Source: Leptasterias polaris (taxonomy: Eukaryota > Echinodermata > Asteroidea > Forcipulatida > Asteriidae). Taken from it: a DNA stretch of 64,000 nucleotides. The notes under the pieces are model-generated. The model was not told where the DNA came from. It searched no databases and saw only the letters and a program-made list of their open reading frames with translations. The stretch is taken from assembly GCA_037783415.1 (NCBI GenBank), contig JAZGTN010000223.1, positions 496,001 to 560,000 on the forward strand, written 5' to 3'. Made by a program: the position numbers and the translations under genes. Positions within the stretch are counted from its first letter, which is position 1, and every line of letters starts with the position of its first letter. This document shows positions 33,053 to 44,096 of this stretch, piece after piece.

Positions 33053-36000
33053 AACGGCCTGTCATTGAGAGCCACACGGCAGGCCCACAAGAATCAACTA
33101 ATAGCGGCTCAATCTACAGAAAAGCGGTAGGGCAGTGTCCAGAATCTGTCGTCCAGCTTGGTGCATCAAGGGTGCGTTGTCTACTTGACACAGGAGCGCA
33201 AGTTTCAACGATTACTGAATCTTTCTTCAGAGAACACTTTCCTGAGACAGAATTAGTAGATGTGACTGCGTTCATCAGCATCTCCGGTGCTCAAGGTCTG
33301 GCCATTCCCTACCTCGGCTATGTTGAATTGCCACTAACAGTGCTGGGCCACTCTTTCATCAACATGGGTTTTCTTGTGGTCAAGGACCCTACAGGCACAT
33401 CGATTGCAGAGAGGAAGAAGAGAGTACCATGAGTGATTGGGTCAAACATCTTCAGCGACATCCGAGAGAAGTTTACGGCAAGATGCAAGCGGCCAAAACT
33501 ACCTGGAGGTGTTGAACAGACGAAGTGACGGACCTGAATGGGCTCATGTACTCGCTCTCTACGAGGAAGTGCGAAGTTGCACTGTACATCAGCCAGATTT
33601 TGCAGGTAAAGTCCGAACAGTGGGGTCCAAGCCCATCCTAGTCCCCGCCAACTCTCTCCTTCTGATGGAATGTTCAGTGAAACCTGCTGCAACTGATGTG
33701 ACTTACGAGGCCATAATAGAACAGCTGTATGTAGATGTGACCCACATACCAAATGGGTTAGCTGTAGCTCCTACACTAGTCTCCGTCGACAGCAGTGGTA
33801 GAATACCGGTTCAAGTTGCTAACTTCACGAATGATGACCTCTATTTACCCCAGTAGCCACAGTGAGCAGTGCGGTCGCTGAACACCACAGCAGAGCTTTT
33901 GAAGCAACTTGGCAGGAAATGCAGGCAGGTGAAGTTAAAAACGACTGCGCTGATGAAGCCAGGAGCCTGATGTCACGGATGAAAGTCGGTACTGGGATAA
34001 GTGACGATCAGCAACATCAACTCCACCAACTAATTTCCAGCCATGCCAGCACATTTAGCAGAGATGAAGATGACATCGGACTCTGTGACAAAATATCTCA
34101 TGCTATCAACACTACTGACGATGTTCCAGTTCGAGTACCTCACCGGCGAATACCACCTCACCAATGGGCTGAAGTTCGAGAATACCTGCAGAAATCTCTC
34201 GAAAGGGGCGTGATCAGGGAGTCCTCCAGTCCGTATGCCTCACCGATCGTACTCGTGAGGAAGCGAGATGGAAAGCTGAGGCTTTGTGTTGATTACAGGG
34301 CCCTGAATGCCAAGACTCACAGAGATGCCTATCCACTTCCCCGCATCGACGAAGCCCTCGATGCACTTGGTGGAGCGAAGTTCTTTTGCAGCCTGGTTCT
34401 CGCCCATGGGTTCCATCAAATTCCCGTTGCTGCAAAAGATGTTGAGAAGACAGCCTTCCGAGTAGGGACTGGAGGTCTGTACGAGTTCACCCGTATGCCC
34501 TTCGGCCTCTGCAATGCGCCAGCCACATTCATGCGCTTGATGGACAAAGCATTCGGTGACAAAAACTTCCAGTCTCTCATCGTCTACTTAGACATCTTAG
34601 TCTTTGGTCGTACCTTCGAGGAGACGCTTGAACGACTACGGTTAGTGCTGGACCGCCTCACTGAATTTGGCTTGAAGGTTAAACCAGAGAAGTGCAACAT
34701 GTTCACGGAACAACTGAAGTACTTGGGCCATTCCATATCTGATGGAGGGATATCTCCAGATCCTGAGAAGATAAGCGCGGTGAGAGAATGGAAGAAGCCA
34801 GCCACAGAACGTGAACTCCCCGGGTTTCTTGGTCTAGCTGGGTACTACCGCCGTTTTGTACCAGGGTTTGCTAAAGTCGCGGCTCCACTCCATGCACTCT
34901 TAGGAGGAACAGGGAAGAAGAAGCACAGAAAGGTCAGTCCCATCAAACCCACATCAGATGCATGGGATGAGTCTTGTGACAAGTCGTTCACTGACTTGAA
35001 GCAACTTCTGACGACTGCTCCTCTCCTAGGCTACCCCGATTTCTCTCGTCAATTCATCCTGGAGGTTGATGCTAGCTACCAAGGTCTGGGTGCAGTTTTA
35101 TCCCAACAACAATGAGCAAGGTTTGGTAGTCCTGGGTTACGCTAGTAGAGGCTTGAGAGAGAATGAAAGGAACATGCAGAACTACAGCAGCATGAAGTTG
35201 GAACTGTTAGCATTGCGTTGGGCGATCACTGTGAAGTTCAGGGACATCCTTCTCGGTGCAAACTTTGTCGTTTACACTGATAATAACCCCCTCAGCTATC
35301 CTTCAGACGAACACAAGTTGGGAGCGACAGAGACCAGATGGGATGGAGAGTTGGAACAGATCCAGTTCACAATCAAATATAGGTCAGGAAGGAGTAACCG
35401 TAATGCCGATGCCCTCAGCAGGAAGACCACTCACAGTGAAGATCTGCAAACAGCCCACTCTGAAGAGATGTCCACTGAAGAGACCATTTCTTCATCTTAT
35501 GCTTCCACTCCCATCCCCTCCACAGTTGTTTCGCAAGTAAGAGACACCCTGGTTGAAGCTGGACTAAATGAACTCCGCATCAGACCAGATGTGACAGCAC
35601 CTGCTGCTATGTCAACCCTTCCCTCCATCTCTACTGAAGACATGGCTACACTCCAACAGAATGACAAACACCAAGGCAGATTGTGGACTTACTGGGAGAG
35701 TGGACGACAACCACACATCAGTAAGCTCATGAAGGAGGACAAGCCAACGCGGAAGTTCTGGAACCACCTGGAGGCAAGAGACAACATTCTCTACAAGAAA
35801 AGAAAAGAAGCGAGTGGCGAGATCAGTCAACTTCTACTTCCTCAAGTTCTACGAGAGCAGTTGTTAACTGCAGTCCATGATCAGGTTGGACATCAAGGAG
35901 TAGAAAAGACCCTTGCACTCGCCCGTAACAGATGTTTCTGGCCAGGGATGATACACGACATCGAAGAGTACTGCAGGAATTGTCAGAGGTGTATGTTAGC

Positions 36001-37312
36001 CAAAGCTGGGAAGAAGCTCCATCCTACCATGGGTTCCTTAATCACCAAAAGACCCCTCGAAGATCTCGCCATGGACTTCACCGTCCTGGAGCCTGGCACA
36101 AACAATGTGGAAAACGTGCTGGTTCTCACCGATGTTTTTACAAAGTTTACTCAAGCCATACCATGTAAGGACCAAAAGGCAAGAACGGTGGCTCGATGCT
36201 TAGTGAGAGACTGGTTCGTCCGTTTTGGTGTGCCTCACAGACTTCACAGTGACCAGGGCAGGAACTTCGAAAGCAAAGTCATCTGGGAACTCTGTGAGAT
36301 GTACGGTGTCACCAAGAGCCGAACGACGCCTTACCACCCCGAAGGAAATGGGCAGTGCGAGCGTTTTAATCGTACCATGCACGATCGCTTACGCACGCTG
36401 CCCCCGGACCAGAAGCGCAGATGGCCAGAACATCTCCCAGAGCTGATCTACGCATACAACGCGACACCCCACTCCTCAACAGGTTACTCCCCCTACTATC
36501 TCTTCTTCGGACGGGAACCAAGATTACCCGTAGACCACCTTCTTGGGTTCGGGAGAGAGGAAGACGACGATCCTGAGCTTAACCAATGGGTAGCAGACCA
36601 TCATGTGCGAATGCAGCATGCATTTCAGAAAGCTGCAGGCACAACAGAGAAGGAGGCTCTCCGAAGACAGCAACGCTACAATGAGGCAGCGAGAGATAAG
36701 GATCTCCATGTTGGAGCAAGGGTCTTTCTGCGAAACCGTTCTGTCAAGGGGAGAAACAAGATCCAAGATGTGTGGGACAACCGACCCCACAAAGTTGTAG
36801 GGAGGCCGAACCCAACTGGACACGTCTACATCGTTGCTCCACTTGACAGAGAGGGGAAGGAGAAGACCCTGAATCGAAAGGACCTCCTAGACAGCAGAGC
36901 CTTGGTACTGGATGAGGATGAACCTCCAGCTACTGGGTGTCGTCATCAAGATGACCCAGTTTTGCCAGTGCACATTGACGAAGATGAGGAGGCAGAAGAG
37001 GAGGCAGATGAGGTGATCATCATACTGGAGACAGAAGGTGAGACTCCGGCGATGACAACAGGTCAACCAGAGCCAGAGAGTGCACCTGCTGCTTTTCACA
37101 AAGCAAGGGAGCATCACCCTGAGGACCAAGCCCCTCAACCCCCATCAGAAGTGGAAGATACCCCACCGGAGCCCACTACAGAGGAGGAGGTCCCACTTGC
37201 CAAAGCGGACCAGTTGCGCCACACCAGCCGTGCTGGAGCAGGACAACACTCCAATCCCCATCACCTCCCGAAGTCTGTCATCCAGCAATGCCTGTCCCTG
37301 CACCTGCGATAG
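32851..37312 (+). pseudogene. Ty3/gypsy Pol, inactivated
   Basis: Order: protease with LLDTGAQVSTI (33181), linker, RT (about 34200-34900), RNase H (DASYQGLGAVLS; later LELLALRWAI and YTDNNPL), integrase with HX4H...CX2C zinc domain (35880-36000), DDE core (MDFTVLEP; HSDQGRNF; HPEGNGQCERFNR) and a GPY/F-like tail. Domain order RT-RNase H-integrase defines Ty3/gypsy. Damage: TGA at 33430-33432; frame changes near 33510, 33850 and 35110; RT motif A has Val (34396-34398) where the catalytic Asp is normal; the motif C segment at 34585-34596 reads YLDI, with only one of the two aspartates. The integrase frame, 35066-37312, is intact and long. Confidence 0.85.
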
Positions 37313-37473
37313 ACCCACGTGTACTGGCGGACATCAGCCGAACGCAGCTGCTGTTGGCGCAGATGTTGGCCGGAGTCCAGCCAAGATGATTTTTTTTTTT
37401 TTTTAATAGTAAATTGCATTTGTTTTGTTTGTATTAATCTTTTATCAGTTTAGGTTGTCGGGACGCCAACCTT

Positions 37474-39838
37474 AGAGCAGGGGAGTATGTGACAGCTCAT
37501 TTACATATTTCTCCTGCGCAGCACCCTCGCTTGACCCTTAAGGTAAAGCTCACACTTATCCTTTGTCTTGAGTGAGTCATTCCACCACTAGCACTGGTAC
37601 TGTTAACACCACACACAGTGTCCTGCTTCCTTCTACATATGTTCTTAGTTAATGCCTCAAGATTTTGTGGACTACTCGACTGGGGTAAGAATTCATTTAT
37701 ATTGTTTTAATAATTGTTCTTATTGTTAAAGTTCCTAAGTTTCTTTTTATTGAGACTTTGTGAACACTTTTTGATTGAATTCCGAAGTTTATAGCTTGAG
37801 TATTCTTAAACTTTACTCTGATTACTGAATTTAAAGTGGATTCATTCATTGATGGTCTTTAGGAAGCCCGGATTCACTGTGTTGTATCTATTATTGCATA
37901 TTTAGGAAAGATCATCCTTTTGATGACTTTCTGTGTTTAGAGATATAATCTATTTCCATGGATTTGAAGGATTTAGATTTCCCTTACTTTGATTACATGT
38001 ACACTGTATGTATATCCACTTTATTTCTTGTTCACATTTAGTTAACTTCTTGAGTACACAAAGTTCAAGACTAGATTTCCTTATTTTACAATACATGTAT
38101 ATTCCTCATCATCTATTTTCCACTTTTTTATGTACATATTCTTAGATTTATACTTTTAGTGTATAAATTCATAGTTCCTTTGTCCTGTGTAAATGCCCAT
38201 AGTGCAGTGTAGTATAGCCACTGTTTAGACCCTTAATCCCCTAAGTTGCTGCATATATGAGGTGCACACAGTTTCTTGGAAGGCACCATACCTTAGTACA
38301 GGGAGGCAGGAAGTCTGCCAAGAGTGTTTATTACCCTGCAGAGATTTCTTTTGTCCAGTGTTTATTGGAGTGTGTGACCTAAGATACCAGTAGTGTCTTA
38401 GTAGACTGGCACACTAGTCCTTAAGTTTATGTGATGCAGCATATATTACTCATATTTCTCTTTTAATACTTAATTAAACATGCCATCTGCATACTTGTTT
38501 AGCATTTATTTAGTTATGTTATTTCTTTATAATCCTGTTCTTATGATATTAATTCATTTTTCCTAAGTTAGTTTCTTTATGGATCCTTAGGTTATAATGA
38601 TGAGCGGACTGATTTAAGTCTATGGTTTGCTGAGTCCATAGTCATTTAGAGGTCATTGCACATTTGCTTTAGTTATTTCCTATTTTGTCTTTGCAAGTTA
38701 AAGCATTTACATGCCTTGTATTAATTCGTTTTGGAATTTAACCCTTTAGCACTCACGCGTTATTAAACATATGCGTCATTACTCCTCAGCGCGCCATGAA
38801 AATTCACCAGATTTTCGGCCGTACCTAGAAAACTTTAGATAACTTTTGTTGTGATTATTTTGTTGTGTTACAAGTTGAGTTTATTTTGAAGAGGATGAAA
38901 TTGTGTTTTGAATGATTTTCACAGTTGTTTTGTTTGCTTTCCCAAATTGAAGCTTTTAGGTTGGAAACATAACACAGATCAACAAAAATTTGAAAACACT
39001 GTTTGCGTTTGTTATACGTGGAAAAATCTGCACAAAAAATTTTCTCAACTGCAATGTCATCTCAAAGCGCAAAAAAAGATACAAAAGTGATTGAAAATAC
39101 ACACAACATACCTTTGGAATTGAAAATTAATGCCTCTATTACCAACAGATAACTTCTTTACCTACAACTCTTCGTAAAATCCTTGCAAATCACGGTATTA
39201 CCTATGTCAAAACACCAATGAAATTATCGTGAAACAAGCGGAAGGCCGCCATTACTGTGTACATTGCGCGTGTGCGTGGTACGTACAATACGGTACGCAC
39301 TACACGGAGCACGAACAGCTGCCCGTTGTGCTTCACATGCGTGGCTAGGACTTCCGACCTTTGAACCTTTGGAGGTGGATAGAGTCATTTTTTCTTATGG
39401 GGACCATGTGCTATTTTTGGACTATTGTCATCTTGAAATCGCGCTCTATCAACGGCTGTTTTCTGCATTTTAATCTCATGTGTAAAACGCTCAATACAAC
39501 TTGTCAAACTTCGAGGGCGGTTGCGGGCGGTATGCGGAGTAATAGGCAGGGCGCCTACGGGCGTCATGAGGGCTAAAGGGTTAACTTGACTTTACAGTTA
39601 GAGGCAAATTGTGTTATCAAGTTCGATTTATCTCTTTGATTGCATTGGATTTTCTGAGGATTATCATTGTTCTTTTTATAATTTACTTTGCTGGATTGGT
39701 ATTTCCTAAAGCATTGTATTTATATGGAAATTCTATTTTGTATCTTTTCAGGGTTTTTGGTTTTGCTTTACTTAAAAGATGCAGCTCACCATTAAATGAA
39801 CCAGACACAGTAATGTACACCATCCTTGTCGTGTCACA
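37474..39838 (+). mobile_element. probable gypsy 3' LTR with polypurine tract
   Basis: A purine-rich AGAGCAGGGGAG (37474-37485) precedes TGTGACAGCTC at 37488. If the piggyBac-type insertion at 38742-39580 is removed, the sequence runs on to TCGTGTCACA ending at 39838, which is the inverted complement of the TGTGACA start. The LTR would then be about 1.5 kb. A second GTGTCACA at about 39857 is an alternative end. There is no 5' LTR to confirm the boundaries. Confidence 0.4.
38742..39580. mobile_element. piggyBac-type non-autonomous element
   Basis: Flanked by TTAA on both sides (38738-38741 and 39581-39584). Ends are CCCTTTAGCACTCA and TGAGGGCTAAAGGG, inverted with one mismatch. The TTAA target and CCY-type ends are diagnostic for piggyBac. 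The 839-bp interior has no transposase frame. Confidence 0.8.
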
Positions 39839-39858
39839 TTTTCTCAGTGTCACAGCAA

Positions 39859-40377
39859 GAACAGACTTGCTCTCGCTTTCCAATCATTTCGTGGGCCAAA
39901 AAGTAAACAGTGGACCCTCGCTCAACCAAGAACTGTCACTCAGTTCCCATATGTACATGCAATCAGCGCATGATACCATCTACTGGGTTATCTGTCATCC
40001 GAACTTATGTGCCACTCCATTTCTTCTCTCAGAGCTTGAATCTTTGTAACATGAGTTCCTTTAAAACACTTTGAAATGGCAAAAATCAGGTTGGATTTTT
40101 GAAAGGACTGTGGTGGAGTCACGCCACTTGATGGTGTGGGAAGATGCCTTCAGAACTTTTGGGGGTCCTTGGCTTAGGGATCACTTCCGACTTGTGTTTG
40201 CTTGAGACAATCGGCTGCGGTTACACACTACAACTCTCAAGCACCCCTCCCCATTCGGTCATGCTCATTCGGGCAACACCAGCGCCATATGACACTGCAA
40301 TGCACCGATCCCGTGGTGTGCATCGTCCCGACACAGGAGAGGCAGATGGGTTTTATGTCAACTTTTTAAAAAGTTTT
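39859..40377. other. intronic sequence, no gene seen
   Basis: Between the presumed gypsy LTR end and the DIRS fragment. Forward text near 40140-40380 may belong to the DIRS element upstream of RT but I cannot recognise it. Confidence 0.3.
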
Positions 40378-40880
40378 TAGTCACAAAAAAGGAGAATGGT
40401 GTATGGAGGCCAATTTCAGACCTGAAGCCCCTAAACAGTTATTACGTCTGAAGCGCTTCCGCATTGAGATGCTTAGGACCAATACTAGAATCAATTGTCA
40501 CTCTGATGTGGGCAACAAGCATCGACCTTAAGGATGCGTATTTACATGTGCCAATCAGGCCGGAGCACCACAGATTCCTATGCTTGCAGTACACCAGTAT
40601 AATGTAGGAATTCGCAGTGCTTCCGTTCAGGCTTTCCATCTCACCCCGGCTGTTCACCCGGATCGTGAAGGTGATTGGAGCGGCGCTGCAGAGGTGAGGG
40701 GTCATGATTTTCATGTACCTCGACAACTTGCTGGTCATGGACAATCACTGTACGCATCGGAGGCAGCACTCAAGCTGACTTGGCGCCTTACATCTGACTT
40801 AGGGTTCTTTTTAAATACCAAGAATTTCCATTTAATCCCTAAGTATCAGGTCCCTACCTTTCTGGGTTTGCACTAAACCT
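40378..40880 (+). pseudogene. DIRS-like reverse transcriptase fragment
   Basis: Forward reading, with frame changes, gives VTKKENGVWRPISDLKPLNS, then TSIDLKDAYLHVPIRPEHHR (RT motif A with Asp), AVLPFRLSISPRLFTRIVK, and MYLDNLLVMD (motif C with Asn replacing the second Asp). The combination DLKDAYLHVPI...LPFxLSxxPRxFT is typical of DIRS-type tyrosine-recombinase retrotransposons from memory. Stops occur, for example after the motif-A loop near 40600. No recombinase part is present. Confidence 0.7.
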
Positions 40881-42195
40881 TTGGAGGGGGCTGGCCCGCC
40901 CATCAGAGGACCACGTTTCAAATCTTCAACAATGCGTGGCCCCCTTCTTCCCAGCAGTAGGTTCAAGGGTACGACAATTAAACATTTAAAAAATATGATT
41001 CAGTAATGAATATGAGGTCGATGATAACAGTCTGATCTTAATTTATTTTTACAAAAACCAAATTTCTAAGTAGTGATGGCAAACAACAATTTAAGATGAA
41101 AATCAAGAAGAAATAATAACAAAAGTTTACATAGGAAAATAATTAATACAATGAAACTAAAAAAAGAATAAAAATAAACTTAGCAGTATGAAGAACTCTT
41201 GGTTGATGAAATAAGTATGATGACAATCCACTGAATGTTGCGCAACGCGATTCACAATCCACGCGAATATAAACAAAATTTCAACTGAAGAAAATGAGGA
41301 AACAAATCCAGAAACATCAGCAAAAGTTCAAAAGTTCAGATTCTGGAAGACACACTTACATGTAAGAAATGAAGACTAGATGAAATTGTAGACTAACGGA
41401 TACACGATGAAATGAAGAAAACTACAAAGATAGAAACTATTGAAGTGTCCAAACACGAACTCCTCATGTACATCAATGATCAGCAACTCCTCTTAAAAAA
41501 CCAGTTGGAAAACTACACCAACTCAAAGAAGTCAACAATTCAGCAAAACAACCTATGGTTGAAATAAAAGAGTTGTTTGGTCTCAGCACACCAACAGTGG
41601 TGATTCTAAACTGTATGTCTTAGCAGTATGGACAGCTCAAGTCAGAATGGAGTTAAATATTAAATTGGCATTTTTTCTTTTTTCAATACATTTGATTCCA
41701 TCTGAATTCGGTCATTTTTTGAAGGACACATTTTTGTCAAAGGGTGCTATTAATTGTTATGACATCATTGTTTCAAGTTGAAAAGGTGAGAGTAAATTGA
41801 AAGAATAGTACACAACGCCAACCTCTCTGCATATATACAGTTCATGTACATGAATATGGCATAGTGATATATGTTAGTGTAGCTCTGCATTTCGTCATTT
41901 AAAAACACCCGAATTGCATTTTTTTTTTAAGCGTAAAATTAGTCGCAGCCCTAGCAATATGGGAAATGCATTGCTCTTGGAGTTGCAATTCTTCCCTACA
42001 CAGTTTATCTGCCCCGCCACAGTTCAGCTCCCCCTCTCCTAACTTTGTGGCCCAATTTCAACAGTGAATTTGTGTTTTTTTGTTGGCTATTATTGTATGA
42101 GAGCAGGGTGCAAACTCATTATTACACAAAAATTTTGGAAACAAGTTTTTAACTGATTAATTATTTGTACAAGTACCTGGGGTTTTTTTTTATAG
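40881..42195. other. intronic sequence, no gene seen
   Basis: A-rich sequence with no recognisable frame; ends in the T tract and acceptor of JmjC exon 2. Confidence 0.4.
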
Positions 42196-42331
42196 GAAGA
42201 AGTTGAAGCTTATGGGGGTTTTGCACTCTTAGATCCTGACAATATTGATCTGGATAAGTTTCCTTCTTTTGCTGATGTGGACTGGACATATGCCAACGTT
42301 ACTGCTGGTGATTGCCTGTACCTCCCCTACG
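42196..42331 (+). CDS. JmjC gene, exon 2
   Basis: 136-bp exon between TTTTTTTTATAG and G|GTAAGT. It reads EEVEAYGGFALLDPDNIDL..., then ADVDWTYANVTAGDCLYLPY, the conserved strand leading to the second iron-binding histidine. Phase 0 in and phase 1 out. Like JMJD7-type proteins, it has the PxxYPxY-equivalent LDKFPSFADVD before the AGDxLYLP strand. Confidence 0.85.
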
Positions 42332-42947
42332 GTAAGTACAAAAACCATTATTTAATAGTACTATGCTACCCGCTTATTGCTTTTTGCACTGAATATGATA
42401 AGAAAAGTGCATGATTTTCATACATCACTTGTACATAGGATACTATGTTTTTCCCCAGACATTCTGACCTCTCTTTCCATATTCTATGGGATGGGACCAT
42501 TGGTGGAGCTTGATTAGTTTCTCATTAATTTGTAAAAGTTTTAATCATACTTATTGTAACATCTATTAAACATCTATTAAACGTACTAAAATTGTTACGA
42601 CACATTTTGCAAAATTTTGATTTCATTGCTTTGAAAACAAATGACTTTCAGACATCGTAGTGATGTTTTTCGATCAACATTTTGTTTAATTTTTAAATTT
42701 TACTTTTTCAAACAGACCTTGGATTATTTCATATTAAATTCAAAAAATTGAGTGATTTCGGGCATTTTTTTTGGTAGACAACTAGGATGCAAAAATGCTG
42801 CTTGTCTAAAACCTTGACCGAAATCGGGGAAAACAGGAAAAAACACCAAAATCTACAAATTATGAAAGACTGAAAGTGCATCGCCATTTAATCTTCAAAA
42901 GCACTTATTTAAGTAACACTTTTATAAATTGTGTTTTTGTGATGTAG

Positions 42948-43146
42948 GTTATTGGCATCAGGTACGTTCATATGGTTCAAGAAACATGGCTGTCTCGGTT
43001 TTGTTTTCACGACTGAATAATGTTGATTTGAGTGAATGCAATGACAAAAGCCAAGACTTTATTCCTCTGAGCCAAATCAATATGGTGTTTACATATGATG
43101 GATATGGAGATCAGACAATGGGTGACACTGATCCTTATGAGCTCAA
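42948..43146 (+). CDS. JmjC gene, exon 3
   Basis: 199-bp exon after GATGTAG with donor AA|GTGAGT. It opens GYWHQVRSYGSRNMAVSVLF, giving His264, the distal histidine of the HxD...H triad (81 residues after His183), and Asn/Ser residues of the 2-oxoglutarate pocket region. The remainder (SQINMVFTYDGYGDQTMG) leaves the JmjC core. Phase 1 in and 2 out. Confidence 0.85.
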
Positions 43147-43412
43147 GTGAGTATTTAAGTGTATTAAATGAATAGGTTGCTAAACTAATGCTCATCATTA
43201 TCAATTATGTCATGTGTGCGGATGTCCCAACAAAGGGTACATGTACATATGTTGTCCAGCACTGTCTGTATTGTATACAAAATTACGTACATAATTTCAT
43301 GAACAGCATTTTGATTTAGATAACATTTGTAGCATTTTAGCACAATTACTCTTCCCTACTAACACATTATTCCTTGATAATTTTGTTTGTTTACTTATCA
43401 ATATCATGGCAG

Positions 43413-43485
43413 TGAGACATTGATTGAGTGGTGTCATTTGCAGGGAATTCTGGATCACAACAGTTTGATGGCCAGGCTACTTGAG
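43413..43485 (+). CDS. JmjC gene, exon 4
   Basis: 73-bp exon after ATGGCAG with donor GAG|GTAATT. It reads ETLIEWCHLQGILDHNSLMA in the only frame compatible with exon 3 (phase 2 in, 0 out); the alternative internal acceptor at 43443 would give an early stop. Helical, with no catalytic residues. Confidence 0.7.
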
Positions 43486-43697
43486 GTAATTGTGTAAGAT
43501 TGTTTAGGAAAATTTGTCAAAAATAGATTGAATAGAAAAATGCTATTTGACAGGAAACCCATTAAGGGGTACCACTTTGCATTCGCCATGTTAGCAGTTT
43601 TTCCAACTGTTGTATAAATGCTCGAGGTATTCAGTTACAATCTTCCGTTGCATAATCCTAAATCCTAAATTATCTCTTGTTTTATGAGCATTGAGCA

Positions 43698-43960
43698 CTA
43701 AATAGTTGTTGTCACAACAATGACATCATGCCCTATCAGTGACTTATCATCTGCATATACAACATTTTTACCACTGGGAGTCGTATGTCTCAAACATGCA
43801 CGTAGGTGGTCTTGGACATTGGTTGTTTGTCTCTGACCTGGGGCAACAGAAAAGTTTGGCAGCATCCTGGGTGACTGAGCACTGCTCATGCTCATTCTTG
43901 AATGAGGGAGGAGACTAGAAAAGGTGTCTCCAACATTGCTTGTCCCATCTGAACTGGTCA
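43698..43960 (-). CDS. possible terminal exon on the opposite strand
   Basis: On the minus strand a frame runs from about 43960 (after TAAACTGCCAG) through DGTSNVGDTFSSLLPHSR and SGKNVVYADDKSLIGHDV to a stop at 43698. Serine-rich, no recognised family. It lies within a JmjC intron and may be chance or a repeat relic. Confidence 0.15.
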
Positions 43961-44096
43961 GCGTTCCGTGGCTGGCAGTTTACCTACAAAGTGGTTGAAA
44001 CAATTGGAAAATTAAAAGAACAAGAACACTGACTTTTTAGAGCATGGAACTTTCAGACACTCGTGGATAGAAAAAAACTCCACAAGGCCTGAGAGG

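Larger units (their letters stand above)
20119..42195 (+). other. 22-kb first coding intron of the JmjC gene
   Basis: GT at 20119 and TATAG at 42191-42195. It contains a minisatellite, a repeat mosaic, BEL/Pao, gypsy, piggyBac-type and DIRS sequences, listed separately. The exon phase is 0 on both sides, and the reading joins IPIAK to EEVEAYGG. Confidence 0.7.
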
